64,000 nt of DNA. It comes from Paraburkholderia polaris. GTDB taxonomy: Bacteria; Pseudomonadota; Gammaproteobacteria; Burkholderiales; Burkholderiaceae. Of this stretch, positions 33,568 to 44,348 are shown in pieces. The translations under genes were made by a program, and so were the position numbers. Numbering within the stretch: position 1 is the first letter of the stretch; each line of letters begins with the position of its first letter. Location: NCBI RefSeq assembly GCF_012927345.1, contig NZ_JABBGJ010000037.1, forward strand, positions 1-64,000. The letters run 5' to 3'. A model generated the notes under the pieces. The model was not told the origin of the DNA, made no database searches, and worked only from the letters and a program-made list of their open reading frames with translations.

Positions 33568-34866
33568 ATGAAACGTCGCAGTCTATTGAAATTTGGTTCG
33601 ATGTCGGGCGCATTGGCGCTGGCCAGCAAGATTCCGTTTGCTCAGGCGCAATCGGACAGCGGTCCGATCAAAGTAGGCGTTCTACATTCCTTGTCCGGCA
33701 CGATGGCGATCTCGGAGACATCGCTCAAAGACACCGCGCTGATGACCATCGCGGACATCAACAAGAACGGCGGCGTCTTGGGCCGCCAACTGCAGCCCGT
33801 GGTCGTGGACCCGGCGTCGAACTGGCCGCTGTTCGCCGAAAAAGCGCGCCAGCTGATCACCCAGGAAAAGTGCGCCGTCGTGTTCGGCTGCTGGACCTCG
33901 GTGTCGCGCAAGTCGGTGCTGCCGGTGTTCGAAGAACTGAACGGCCTGCTGTTCTACCCGGTGCAGTACGAAGGCGAAGAAATGTCGCGCAACGTGTTCT
34001 ACACCGGCGCCGCGCCGAATCAGCAAGCGATCCCGGCAACCGAATACCTGATGAGCACGGAAGGCGGCGGCGCCAAGCGCTTCTTCCTGCTGGGCACCGA
34101 CTATGTGTACCCCCGCACGACCAACAAGATCCTGCGCGCGTTCCTCAAGTCGAAAGGCGTGCAGGAAGTCGATATCCAGGAGGTCTACACGCCGTTCGGC
34201 CACAGCGACTATCAGACCATCGTCGCGAACATCAAGACCTTCTCGCAGGGCGGCAAGACGGCGGTGATCTCGACCGTCAACGGCGATTCGAACGTGCCGT
34301 TCTACAAGGAACTCGGCAACCAGGGGCTGAAGGCGTCCGATGTGCCGGTCGTCGCGTTCTCGGTCGGCGAAGAAGAACTGCGCGGCATCGATACGAAGCC
34401 GCTGGTCGGCAATCTCGCGGCATGGAACTACTTCATGTCGCTGCGCAACCCGACCAACGAGAAGTTCAAGAAGCAATGGGCCGCATGGGTCAAGGACAAC
34501 AACCTGCCGGGTGGCACCAAGCGCGTGACCAATGACCCGATGGAAGCGACCTTTGTCGGCATCCATATGTGGAAGCAGGCCGTCGAGAAAGCGAAGAGCG
34601 CGGACGTCGACAAGGTTCGCGTGGCGATGATCGGCCAGACCTTTGCGGCGCCGTCGGGCTTCACGCTCGAAATGGACGGCAATCACCATCTGCACAAGCC
34701 GGTGATGATCGGCGAAGTACGTGCCGACGGCCAGTTCAACGTGGTGTGGCGCACCAAGACCGCGATTCGCGCGCAGCCGTGGAGCCCGTTCATCGCCGGC
34801 AATTCGAGCAAGCCGGATGTGGTCAGTTCGATTCCGGCATTCCTGAAGCGCTCGCGCGTTGCCTGA
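33568..34866 (+). CDS. urtA: Urea ABC transporter substrate-binding protein
   Basis: Periplasmic urea-binding protein. The N-terminus MKRRSLLKFGSMSGALALA looks like a twin-arginine signal (RRSLLKF), cleaved near AQA. The mature protein has the UrtA pattern: IKVGVLHSLSGTMAISETSLKD, AVVFGCWTSVSRKSVLPVFEE, LLFYPVQYEGEEMSRNVFYTGAAPNQQ. ATG 33568 is preferred over ATG 33562, because the AAGGGG box abuts the earlier codon. 432 residues, the family norm. First gene of urtABCDE, driven from the sigma-54 promoter upstream. Confidence 0.95.
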   Translation: MKRRSLLKFGSMSGALALASKIPFAQAQSDSGPIKVGVLHSLSGTMAISETSLKDTALMTIADINKNGGVLGRQLQPVVVDPASNWPLFAEKARQLITQEKCAVVFGCWTSVSRKSVLPVFEELNGLLFYPVQYEGEEMSRNVFYTGAAPNQQAIPATEYLMSTEGGGAKRFFLLGTDYVYPRTTNKILRAFLKSKGVQEVDIQEVYTPFGHSDYQTIVANIKTFSQGGKTAVISTVNGDSNVPFYKELGNQGLKASDVPVVAFSVGEEELRGIDTKPLVGNLAAWNYFMSLRNPTNEKFKKQWAAWVKDNNLPGGTKRVTNDPMEATFVGIHMWKQAVEKAKSADVDKVRVAMIGQTFAAPSGFTLEMDGNHHLHKPVMIGEVRADGQFNVVWRTKTAIRAQPWSPFIAGNSSKPDVVSSIPAFLKRSRVA

Positions 34867-35218
34867 CAGGACGGATCGCTACGACGGTGCGGTTAGCCGT
34901 CGCTACGATCCGACGTGATCTCTCGATGGACGCGCGAGACACGCTGCCCGTCCGGACCGTGAAGCTGGCGCTTAGGTCTGGCTCATGTCCTGTTGGCGTT
35001 GGGTCAGTCAGCCTCGGCCTTCACGGTCGGACTCGCAGACCAATTTGCGGCAGGTGCTGCATTCGCCGCAACTGTGTCAGTCGGAACGGACTCAGGGCAG
35101 CGGATTCGCGGCAACCGACTCACGGCGCGGGTCTGCGCGTGCAGCAATCCGACGGCGCGGCAAGCGGCTCTTTAGCACGATGCCGCGCCGCCCCGCCGGT
35201 TCTTCTTCAAAGGCCATC
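34867..35218 (+). other. Long gap inside the urt operon with an inverted repeat
   Basis: 352 bases between urtA and urtB with no credible gene. Six bases after the urtA stop lies an imperfect 16-bp inverted repeat (34872-34887 with 34897-34912; the central four bases mismatch). Such a hairpin could reduce read-through and leave urtA mRNA in excess over the permease genes, as is common for binding-protein genes. The remainder holds nothing I recognise. Confidence 0.5.
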
Positions 35219-36844
35219 ATGGCGTTTTCATTTCCGAAATTCGCACGACGCAGCATCGGCGGCCTCGCGCTCGCACTCCTCGCCAGCGCGCCGCTTGCCG
35301 CCTTTGCGCTCACCCCGGCCGATGTCGCCCCGCTCGCCGGCGACGACTTCGATGCGAAATCCGCGGCAATCGACAAACTGATTGCCAACCACGACAAAGA
35401 ATCGCTCGCGGTCCTCAAAGCCCTCTCCGAGGACAGCGCGCTCGCCACCGACTCCGGCGCGGTGCTGCTGCAAGACGGCGACACTGCACGCGATGCCGTC
35501 ACCGGTAAAACGGTCGCCGCGGGCGACGCGCAACCGGTCACCCTGAACAACCTACTCCGCTCGAAAGTGGCAGGCGCACTTTCGGGCGTGCAACTCGATT
35601 CGCCCGACGCCGCCACGCGCGACGCCGCCATCACCGCGCTGTTGCAAAACCCCGATCCGTCGATCAAACCGCTCGTCGATGCGGCGCGCGCGAAGGAAAC
35701 CGACCCGGCGCTAAAGAAGCGCCTCGACACGCTGTGGGCGATGACCGCGTTGCACGACGCCGACCCGGTCAAGCGTCTCGAAGCGGTGCAACTGGTCGCC
35801 GCGCGGCACGATCTCGACATGAACGAACTGCTGCGTCCGCTCGTCGCGAAGAAGCCGGACGGCACCTTCAACGAAGCGGACGACCGCGTGCGCGCCGCGG
35901 CACAAAGCGGCATCGACGAACTCGATTCGATCCAGCGCCGCAGCCAGATCGCGGGCACGCTGTTCGCCGGCCTGTCGCTCGGCAGCGTGCTGCTGCTCGC
36001 CGCACTCGGTCTCGCGATCACGTATGGGCTGATCGGCGTCATCAACATGGCGCACGGCGAATTCCTGATGATCGGCGCCTACGCCGCCTACGTTGTGCAG
36101 AACCTGTTCCAGCGCTTTGCCCCCGGCGCGTTCGACTGGTATCCGCTACTTGCCGTGCCGGCGTCGTTCGCCGCAGCCGGGCTGGTCGGCATTGTGCTCG
36201 AACGGCTGGTGTTGAAGCATTTGTATGGCCGTCCGCTCGAAACCCTGCTGACCACCTTTGGCGTCAGCCTGATCCTGATTCAGGCGACGCGCATGCTGTT
36301 CGGCGCGCAGAACGTCCAGGTGATCAACCCCGCATGGATGAGCGGCGGCGTGACCGTGTTGCCCAATCTGATCCTGCCGTACAACCGGCTGGCGATTCTG
36401 GCGTTTTCGCTGATCGTCGTCGGGATTGCGTGGGCTGTCCTGACTAAAACCCGCCTGGGTCTGTTCGTGCGCGCCGTCACGCAAAACCGGCGGATGGCGG
36501 CGTGCGTCGGCGTGAAGACCGCGCGCGTCGATTCATATGCATTCGCGTTCGGCGCGGGCATTGCCGGCCTGGGTGGCTGTGCGCTGTCGCAGATCGGCAA
36601 TGTGGGCCCGGACCTCGGCCAGAGCTACATCATCGATTCGTTCATGGCCGTGGTACTCGGCGGCGTCGGCCAACTCGCCGGCACGGTGATCGGCGGCTTC
36701 GGTCTCGGGCTGGTCAGCAAGGCGATCGAGCCGTTCTGGGGCGCGGTACTCGCCAAGATCGCGGTGCTCGTGCTGATCGTGTTGTTCATCCAGAAGCGTC
36801 CGCAGGGCATGTTCGCCCTCAAGGGCCGTAGCGCGGAGGCATGA
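35219..36844 (+). CDS. urtB: Urea ABC transporter permease UrtB (long form)
   Basis: A 541-residue LivH-type permease. It has an unusually large N-terminal part typical of proteobacterial UrtB: a signal-like segment (GLALALLASAPLAAFA) and about 220 helical, charged periplasmic-type residues, then the permease proper from about residue 245 with GLSLGSVLLLAALGLAITYGLIGVINMAHGEFLMIGAY. The C-terminal half shows the LivH signatures (AVTQNRRMAACVGVKTARVDS, GNVGPDLGQSYIIDSFMAVVLGGVGQLAGT). ATG 35219 follows AAAGG. urtC begins one base after its stop. Confidence 0.94.
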   Translation: MAFSFPKFARRSIGGLALALLASAPLAAFALTPADVAPLAGDDFDAKSAAIDKLIANHDKESLAVLKALSEDSALATDSGAVLLQDGDTARDAVTGKTVAAGDAQPVTLNNLLRSKVAGALSGVQLDSPDAATRDAAITALLQNPDPSIKPLVDAARAKETDPALKKRLDTLWAMTALHDADPVKRLEAVQLVAARHDLDMNELLRPLVAKKPDGTFNEADDRVRAAAQSGIDELDSIQRRSQIAGTLFAGLSLGSVLLLAALGLAITYGLIGVINMAHGEFLMIGAYAAYVVQNLFQRFAPGAFDWYPLLAVPASFAAAGLVGIVLERLVLKHLYGRPLETLLTTFGVSLILIQATRMLFGAQNVQVINPAWMSGGVTVLPNLILPYNRLAILAFSLIVVGIAWAVLTKTRLGLFVRAVTQNRRMAACVGVKTARVDSYAFAFGAGIAGLGGCALSQIGNVGPDLGQSYIIDSFMAVVLGGVGQLAGTVIGGFGLGLVSKAIEPFWGAVLAKIAVLVLIVLFIQKRPQGMFALKGRSAEA

Positions 36845-36845
36845 G

Positions 36846-38030
36846 ATGACATCTGCTACCTCATCGGCTCACGTCGGCGCAGCGGGCGGCGGCGCCAACG
36901 TCGGACGCGAAGCGCAATCCGGCTTCGCGCTCGGCCTGCCGCCGCGTCCGGCACTTCTGTCGCGCCGCGCGTGGCTCGCGCTGATCGCACTGATCATCGT
37001 GTTCGGTCTCGGCGTGCCTTTCGCTACCCTGGTGGTCCCGGAGACGAGCGCGTTCCATCTGTCCGCGTATGCGATGACGATCACCGGCAAGTTCATGTGC
37101 TACGCGATCGCCGCGCTGGCACTCGATCTCGTCTGGGGCTATTGCGGCATTCTGAGTCTGGGACATGCGTTGTTCTTTGCGTTGGGCGGTTACGCGATCG
37201 GCATGTACCTCATGCGCTCGATCGGCCACGAAGGCAAATACGGCAGCGACCTGCCCGACTTCATGGTGTTTCTCGACTGGCACCAACTGCCGTGGTATTG
37301 GCAAGGCACGCAGCATCTCGGTTATGCGCTGCTGCTAGTAGTGCTGGTGCCCGCCGTTGTCGCGTGGGTGTTCGGCTTCTTCACGTTCCGCTCGCGGGTG
37401 AAGGGCGTGTACCTGTCGATCATCACGCAGGCGATGACGTTTGCCGCCATGCTGCTGTTCTATCGCAACGAAACGGGGTTCGGCGGCAATAACGGCTTTA
37501 CCGACTTCAAGCGAATCGGCGGCTTTCCGATTACACATCCGGGCACGCGCACTGCCCTCCTGCTGATCACATTTGCAGTGTTGATTCTGGCCTTTATCGG
37601 CGCACGGGCAATTGTCACGTCGAAGCTCGGCCGCGTCGTCACTGCGGTACGTGACGGCGAAACGCGCTTGATGTTCCTCGGCTACAGCCCGCTCGCGTAC
37701 AAGCTGTTCGTGTGGACCGTCTCCGCTATTTTGTGCGGAATTGCAGGTGCGTTGTATGTGCCGCAGGTCGGCATCATCAACCCGGGCGAGATGTCGCCGG
37801 GCAACTCGATCGAGATGGCGATCTGGGTTGCGGTGGGTGGACGCGGCACATTGATCGGACCGATCATCGGCGCGTTCGCGGTGAATGGCGCGAAGAGCTT
37901 TTTTACGGCGAACTTCCCTGAGTACTGGCTGTTCTTTCTTGGCCTGATTTTCGTGCTGGTCCCGTTGTTGTTGCCGAACGGCATCATGGGGCTGATCGAA
38001 ATGGTCACGCGCAAGAGGAACCGCTCATGA
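36846..38030 (+). CDS. urtC: Urea ABC transporter permease UrtC
   Basis: Second permease subunit of the urea importer, LivM type, 394 residues with about ten membrane segments after a hydrophilic N-terminal 35 residues. Typical stretches are LVWGYCGILSLGHALFFALGGYAIGMYLMR and VYLSIITQAMTFAAMLLFYRNETGFGGNNGFTDFK, the latter a UrtC hallmark. It overlaps urtD by 4 bases (ATGA), so the two are translationally coupled. Confidence 0.95.
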   Translation: MTSATSSAHVGAAGGGANVGREAQSGFALGLPPRPALLSRRAWLALIALIIVFGLGVPFATLVVPETSAFHLSAYAMTITGKFMCYAIAALALDLVWGYCGILSLGHALFFALGGYAIGMYLMRSIGHEGKYGSDLPDFMVFLDWHQLPWYWQGTQHLGYALLLVVLVPAVVAWVFGFFTFRSRVKGVYLSIITQAMTFAAMLLFYRNETGFGGNNGFTDFKRIGGFPITHPGTRTALLLITFAVLILAFIGARAIVTSKLGRVVTAVRDGETRLMFLGYSPLAYKLFVWTVSAILCGIAGALYVPQVGIINPGEMSPGNSIEMAIWVAVGGRGTLIGPIIGAFAVNGAKSFFTANFPEYWLFFLGLIFVLVPLLLPNGIMGLIEMVTRKRNRS

Positions 38031-38890
38031 ACGAAAACCCGATGGTTCCTGATCTTGCATTACCTGAAGAACCTGCTGAACGGTCGTTGAGCGGCGTCGC
38101 GAGCATGGGGCACGCGGTGGTGCCGGGCGAGATCGATATTTCGCACGGGACGATTCTGTACCTTGAAGACGTGACCGTGAGTTTCGACGGGTTCCGCGCG
38201 CTGAATGCGCTGACTTTATCGATCGAAGCAGGTGAATTGCGTTGCATCATCGGCCCGAACGGTGCAGGCAAGACAACGATGATGGATGTCATCACCGGGA
38301 AAACCGAGCCCGATTCGGGCAAGGTTTTTCTCGGGCAGTCGATCGATCTGACACGGATGAATGAGCCATCCATTGCCCGTGCGGGCATTGGGCGCAAGTT
38401 TCAGAAGCCTACCGTTTTTGAGCAGCATCCTGTGTGGGAGAACCTTGAGTTGGCGATGAAGGCCGACAAGGGCTGGTGGGCTTCGTTACGCGCCCGTTTG
38501 GATCGCGAGGCTCAAGCGCGGATTGAAGAGACGTTGGCCTTGATCGGCTTGGAGAGCGAGGCGCGGCGGCTTGCCGGCGAGTTGTCGCATGGGCAGAAGC
38601 AGCGACTCGAGATCGGCATGTTGCTGATGCAGCAACCGGCGCTGCTTTTGCTCGATGAGCCGGCGGCCGGCATGACCGACGACGAGACCATGCAGTTGGC
38701 CAAGCTGCTTAATCATTTGCGTGGGACGTGTTCGATGATGGTTGTTGAACACGATATGGAGTTTGTCGCGGCGCTGTCCGGTGAAAAGGGCAAGGTGACG
38801 GTGATGGCCGAAGGGCGGGTGCTGGCCCACGGCACGCTTGATGAGGTGAAACGGGACGAGACGGTGATCGAGTCTTATCTCGGACGGTAA
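38027..38890 (+). CDS. urtD: Urea ABC transporter ATPase UrtD
   Basis: LivG-type ATPase, 287 residues. Walker A is IIGPNGAGKTTMMDVITG, the signature is LAGELSHGQKQRLEIGMLL and Walker B is ALLLLDEPAAGM. The N-terminal about 40 residues before the ATPase fold are longer than in LivG and probably unstructured. The FDGFRALNALTLSIEAGELRCIIGPNG segment matches UrtD. It overlaps urtC by 4 bases and urtE follows after 56 bases. Confidence 0.95.
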   Translation: MNENPMVPDLALPEEPAERSLSGVASMGHAVVPGEIDISHGTILYLEDVTVSFDGFRALNALTLSIEAGELRCIIGPNGAGKTTMMDVITGKTEPDSGKVFLGQSIDLTRMNEPSIARAGIGRKFQKPTVFEQHPVWENLELAMKADKGWWASLRARLDREAQARIEETLALIGLESEARRLAGELSHGQKQRLEIGMLLMQQPALLLLDEPAAGMTDDETMQLAKLLNHLRGTCSMMVVEHDMEFVAALSGEKGKVTVMAEGRVLAHGTLDEVKRDETVIESYLGR

Positions 38891-38946
38891 TGGCCGCAAT
38901 AAGACTACGGCCGCGATAAACCACCAGAATTCAAGGATCGACCGAC

Positions 38947-39639
38947 ATGCTAGAAGTGGAAAACCTGAACCAGTACTACGGCGGCAGCCACATCCTCCGC
39001 GACGTGAGGCTCACCGTGCCCGACGGCAAGCTCACCGTATTGCTGGGCCGCAACGGCGTGGGCAAAACCACCTTGCTTCGATGCCTGATGGGCGTCGTCC
39101 AGACCAAAAGCGGTTCGATCGCCTGGCGCGGCACACCGATTACCAAGCTGCCGACTTACTCGCGCGTGGAGAAAGGTCTCGCCTACGTTCCCCAAGGCCG
39201 CGACATCTTCCCCCGACTGACGGTCGAAGAAAATCTGCTGGTCGGCGCGGCCAGTAAAAAAGCGCCGAAGAAAATCCCGGACCGAATTTATGAACTGTTC
39301 CCAGTCCTGAAGGATATGCGCAGCCGCCGCGGCGGCGACCTCTCCGGCGGTCAGCAACAGCAGCTCGCGATCGGCCGCGCGCTGATGAGCGATCCGCAGT
39401 TGCTCATCCTCGACGAACCCACCGAGGGCATCCAGCCGTCGATCATTCAGGACATCGGTCGAACGCTGCGTCAGCTGGTCGAAGAAATGGGCATGACCGT
39501 GCTGCTCGTCGAACAGTACTACGACTTCGCCAAAGAGATCGCTGATCGATACTGGGTCATGAGCCGCGGTGAAATCGTCGCGGGCGGTGAAGGCGCCAAC
39601 ATGGATACGGATGGCGTACGTGCACTGATCGCCGTCTGA
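38947..39639 (+). CDS. urtE: Urea ABC transporter ATPase UrtE
   Basis: LivF-type ATPase, 230 residues. Walker A is LLGRNGVGKTTLLRCLMG, the signature is DLSGGQQQQLAIGRALM and Walker B is LLILDEPTEGIQPSI. N-terminal LEVENLNQYYGGSHILRDV is typical of UrtE. Together with UrtD it forms the ATPase pair for the UrtBC permease. The urease accessory gene ureD starts 155 bases downstream on the same strand, placing uptake and hydrolysis of urea in one locus. Confidence 0.95.
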   Translation: MLEVENLNQYYGGSHILRDVRLTVPDGKLTVLLGRNGVGKTTLLRCLMGVVQTKSGSIAWRGTPITKLPTYSRVEKGLAYVPQGRDIFPRLTVEENLLVGAASKKAPKKIPDRIYELFPVLKDMRSRRGGDLSGGQQQQLAIGRALMSDPQLLILDEPTEGIQPSIIQDIGRTLRQLVEEMGMTVLLVEQYYDFAKEIADRYWVMSRGEIVAGGEGANMDTDGVRALIAV

Positions 39640-39794
39640 CGGGTGCAAGCAGCACAGCGTGCTATTCTCGCCGCATCCTGTGGCAACGCGGCTAGTCGTT
39701 GCCTAACGCGTGCTGGCGCGCTCCGCCTTAACGGGTCTGTTGCCGCGTCCTTTAACGCGGCCGCCCCGCCCGTCCATTCACACTTTCCATTCGT

Positions 39795-40676
39795 ATGTCG
39801 CTTCACGAAAACCACGCCACACTGGCCACCGCGCAAAATACTGCGCACTCGCAATGGCGCGCGCGCCTCGAACTCGGCTTTGTCAAGGAGGGTGAACGGA
39901 CCACGCTCAAGCATCGGCTGCATGATGGGCCGTTGCGTATCCAACGGCCGCTTTACCCCGAAGGCAATGCGATCTGTCATGCGGTCATCGTGCATCCGCC
40001 GGGTGGGATCGCGGGCGGCGATCATCTCGACATCGATGTTGCAGTGGGCGACAGTGCGCATGCTGTGGTTACGACGCCTGGCGCGACCAAGTGGTACAAG
40101 TCCAATGGCCGTGCGGCGCGGCAGAATATCGCGGTGCGTGTGGGCCCTCAGGCGAAGCTCGACTGGCTGCCGCAGAACAATATCGTTTTCGATCACGCTA
40201 ACGCGATGCTGGATTTTTCGCTGACGCTTGACGAGGGTGCAACGGCAATCGGCTGGGATGCGACGCAGCTTGGGCGGCAGGCGGCTGGTGAGCGGTGGTC
40301 GGCCGGTCATTTGCGCGCGGTGTCGCGGATCGTCGGGGCAAATGGCGAGGCGCTGTGGCTCGAACGTGCGAGCCTTAGCGCGGAAGATTCGTTGCGGGAT
40401 GCCGCGCAAGGGCTTGCCGGGTTTCCTGCGTATGGGACGCTTTGGGCTGTGGGGGCGGCTTGCGACGATGCGCTTGCTGAGACGCTGACTGCCCAGCTGC
40501 CGTTTGATGATTCTTTGCGGGCGGCGGCGTCTTGTGTCACGGACGGGGTTTTGCTCGTCCGGGCGGTTTCGCGGTCGATGGAAACGCTGCAGCGCGCGTT
40601 GACTCAGTGCTGGCTTCAGTTAAGGCCAGTGGTGCATGGAGTCGAAGCCGTGCCGCTCCGCATCTGGTCGACTTAA
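39795..40676 (+). CDS. ureD: Urease accessory protein UreD
   Basis: UreD (UreH) binds apo-urease and, with UreF and UreG, delivers nickel to the active site in the cytosol. The 293-residue protein starts MSLHENHATLATAQNTAHSQWRARLELGF and has family stretches GPLRIQRPLYPEGNAICHAVIVHPPGGIAGGDHL and ATKWYKSNGRAARQNIAV, then WLPQNNIVFDHANA. The usual ureDABCEFG order holds except for the solute-binding protein gene inserted directly after ureD. Confidence 0.94.
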   Translation: MSLHENHATLATAQNTAHSQWRARLELGFVKEGERTTLKHRLHDGPLRIQRPLYPEGNAICHAVIVHPPGGIAGGDHLDIDVAVGDSAHAVVTTPGATKWYKSNGRAARQNIAVRVGPQAKLDWLPQNNIVFDHANAMLDFSLTLDEGATAIGWDATQLGRQAAGERWSAGHLRAVSRIVGANGEALWLERASLSAEDSLRDAAQGLAGFPAYGTLWAVGAACDDALAETLTAQLPFDDSLRAAASCVTDGVLLVRAVSRSMETLQRALTQCWLQLRPVVHGVEAVPLRIWST

Positions 40677-40823
40677 GACGCTTGTGGCTGCTTGCCCGGT
40701 CGCGTGTGGCGTTAGCCGTTCCTGTCATCTCGGTTCATCAAAGTCGCCCCGGTCCGGGCAACGCGTTCGCCTGGGTGGACTTTCAGAACCGCAGCCTGCC
40801 TTTCACCGTCGTAAGACGCAGTA

Positions 40824-40840
40824 TGCACCAACGTGGAGCA
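40824..40840 (+). promoter_or_regulatory. NtrC-type enhancer site
   Basis: TGCACCAACGTGGAGCA matches the dyad TGCACCA-N3-TGGTGCA with one mismatch. It lies 63 bases upstream of the sigma-54 promoter, a normal distance for NtrC. A second partial copy (TGCACC) overlaps the promoter region near 40893. Confidence 0.65.
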
Positions 40841-40903
40841 TACATACGCCCGCTAGCGTGCGCATCCCTACCTCCCGCGCCGTCCAGCCATACTGCACCG
40901 GCA

Positions 40904-40919
40904 TGGCACATACCTTGCA
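40904..40919 (+). promoter_or_regulatory. Sigma-54 (RpoN) promoter
   Basis: TGGCACATACCTTGCA has both cores of the sigma-54 consensus (TGGCAC and TTGCA) with the required 10 bases between GG and GC. It lies 71 bases before the ATG of the solute-binding protein gene, and transcription could continue into ureABCEFG. Confidence 0.78.
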
Positions 40920-40990
40920 TCAAAATCCCCCACGATGCTGCTGCGTCCTGACGGCAGCCGACCGCTTTTCGCCACCACCGCTCACCTAAC

Positions 40991-41794
40991 ATGATCCGAT
41001 CGACCCTCCGCCCCGCGCGTCGCGCCTGGCTCGCCGCGCTGTTGCTCTCACCCGTCCTCGCAATCAATGCGCCCGCCGCCCACGCAGATACCCTCGACAA
41101 CATCGCGAAGGCCGGCGTGCTGAAAGTCGCGGTTCCCGAAGACTATCCGCCGTTCGGCTCGGTCGGCGCGGATATGAAGCCGCAAGGCTACGATATCGAT
41201 ACCGCCGCCCTGCTCGCGAAGTCGATGAACGTGAAGCTCGAACTCGTGCCGGTCAACAGCGCAAACCGCATCCCTTATCTGCAAACCGGTAAGGTCGATC
41301 TGGTGATCTCGTCGCTCGGCAAAACGCCTGAGCGCGACAAGGTCATCGATTTTTCAACCGCCTATGCGCCGTACTACCAGGGCGTGTTCGGCCCCGCCGA
41401 CATCAAGGTCGCCGGTCCCGCCGATCTCACCGGCAAAACGGTCGGCGCCACGCGCGGCGCGCTCGAGGAAATCGCTCTCACGCAAATGGCACCGAATGCC
41501 ACCATCAAGCGCTTCGAAGATAACAACGCGACCATCGCCGCATTCCTCTCGGGTCAGGTACAGTTGATCGCCGCCGGTAACATCGTCGCTGCCGCGATCC
41601 TCGCGAAGAACCCGCCGCGTCGTCCGGAGCCGAAGTTCGTCATCAAGAATTCGCCGTGCTTTGTCGGCATGAACAAGAACGAAGGACGCCTGCAACAGAA
41701 AGTGAATGCCGCCATCGCGCAAGCGAAGCAGGACGGCACGCTCAACACGATGTCGAAGAAATGGTTCGGCGCGCCGCTGCCGGCCGATCTGTAA
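40991..41794 (+). CDS. Polar-amino-acid-type solute-binding protein inside the urease locus
   Basis: A 267-residue periplasmic binding protein of the glutamine/arginine/histidine (SBP_bac_3) family. A Sec signal peptide ends near AAHA (residue 32), followed by VLKVAVPEDYPPFGSVGADMKPQGYDIDTAALLAKSM and DLVISSLGKTPERDKVIDFSTAYAPYYQGVF, which include the ligand-binding Arg and Asp positions. No permease or ATPase genes are adjacent. Its own sigma-54 promoter and NtrC site point to nitrogen-limited expression. Ligand unknown; an amino acid or amide is likely. It interrupts the ureD-ureA junction. Confidence 0.88.
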   Translation: MIRSTLRPARRAWLAALLLSPVLAINAPAAHADTLDNIAKAGVLKVAVPEDYPPFGSVGADMKPQGYDIDTAALLAKSMNVKLELVPVNSANRIPYLQTGKVDLVISSLGKTPERDKVIDFSTAYAPYYQGVFGPADIKVAGPADLTGKTVGATRGALEEIALTQMAPNATIKRFEDNNATIAAFLSGQVQLIAAGNIVAAAILAKNPPRRPEPKFVIKNSPCFVGMNKNEGRLQQKVNAAIAQAKQDGTLNTMSKKWFGAPLPADL

Positions 41795-41957
41795 GCGCAT
41801 CGTTAGCCGGACTTGATACCGTAGCTGGCTTATCCGGCATTGCACTCGTCATGGACTCATCCCGTGCGTAGCACGCGATCGCGGCCATGGCACGCAGCGC
41901 CTATCATTGTCGCAGCCGGCCCAGTTCGGGACCGGCGCAACCCTACGCACACATTCG

Positions 41958-42260
41958 ATGAAGCTGACACCTCGCGAGAAGGACAAGCTGCTAATCTTCA
42001 CCGCCGCGCTGCTCGCCGAACGGCGCCGCGCCCGCGGCCTCAAACTGAATTACCCGGAAGCGATCGCCTTCATCACCGCCGCGCTGATGGAAGCGGCCCG
42101 TGACGGCAAGACCGTCGCGGAGGTCATGCACTACGGCACCACGCTGCTGACGCGCGCCGATGTGATGGAAGGCGTGCCGGAAATGATCCCCGACATCCAG
42201 GTCGAAGCCACGTTCCCCGACGGCACCAAGCTCGTTACCGTCCATCACCCGATCCCCTAA
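41958..42260 (+). CDS. ureA: Urease gamma subunit
   Basis: Smallest structural subunit of bacterial urease, exactly the standard 100 residues from ATG 41958 (MKLTPREKDKLLIFTAALLAERRRARGLKLNYPEA). An in-frame GTG/ATG extension upstream is not part of the family. YGTTLLTRADVMEGVPEMI and VEATFPDGTKLVTVHHPI are hallmark stretches. ureB follows after 17 bases. Confidence 0.96.
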   Translation: MKLTPREKDKLLIFTAALLAERRRARGLKLNYPEAIAFITAALMEAARDGKTVAEVMHYGTTLLTRADVMEGVPEMIPDIQVEATFPDGTKLVTVHHPIP

Positions 42261-42277
42261 TCACGCAAGGCAGCCCC

Positions 42278-42583
42278 ATGATTCCCGGCGAACTCCTCAT
42301 CGACGACGGCGAACACGAACTCAACGCGGGCCGCGCCACCGTCACGGTGGTCGTGTCGAATACCGGCGACCGGCCGGTGCAGATCGGCTCGCACTATCAC
42401 TTCTATGAAGTGAACGAAGCGCTTTCCTTCGATCGCGAAGCGGCACGCGGCTTCCGCCTGAACATTGCAGCCGGCACCGCCGTGCGCTTCGAGCCCGGCC
42501 AGGAACGCACCGTCGAGTTGGTCGAACTGGCGGGCGAGCGCATCGTCTACGGCTTCAACGGCAAGGTGATGGGTAAGCTGTGA
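42278..42583 (+). CDS. ureB: Urease beta subunit
   Basis: A 101-residue subunit with the family start MIPGELLIDDGEHELNAGR and the conserved GDRPVQIGSHYHFYEVNEALSFDR and GYRLNIAAGT-like FRLNIAAGTAVRFEPGQ. It assembles with UreA and UreC as (UreABC)3. It lies 17 bases after ureA and 55 before ureC. Confidence 0.96.
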   Translation: MIPGELLIDDGEHELNAGRATVTVVVSNTGDRPVQIGSHYHFYEVNEALSFDREAARGFRLNIAAGTAVRFEPGQERTVELVELAGERIVYGFNGKVMGKL

Positions 42584-42638
42584 CGCGCCACCCGCGCGCG
42601 CCTGCTCTGACCGCCCTGCTCATTTCCGGACTCACACC

Positions 42639-44345
<1,707 letters not shown>

Positions 44346-44348
44346 ACC

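Larger units (their letters stand above)
40677..40990 (+). promoter_or_regulatory. Nitrogen-control region between ureD and the binding-protein gene
   Basis: 314 bases without a gene, holding a near-perfect NtrC-type palindrome (40824-40840) and an exact sigma-54 consensus (40904-40919) in the right order and spacing for an enhancer and its promoter. It splits the urease locus into ureD and a separately promoted downstream block. Confidence 0.7.
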
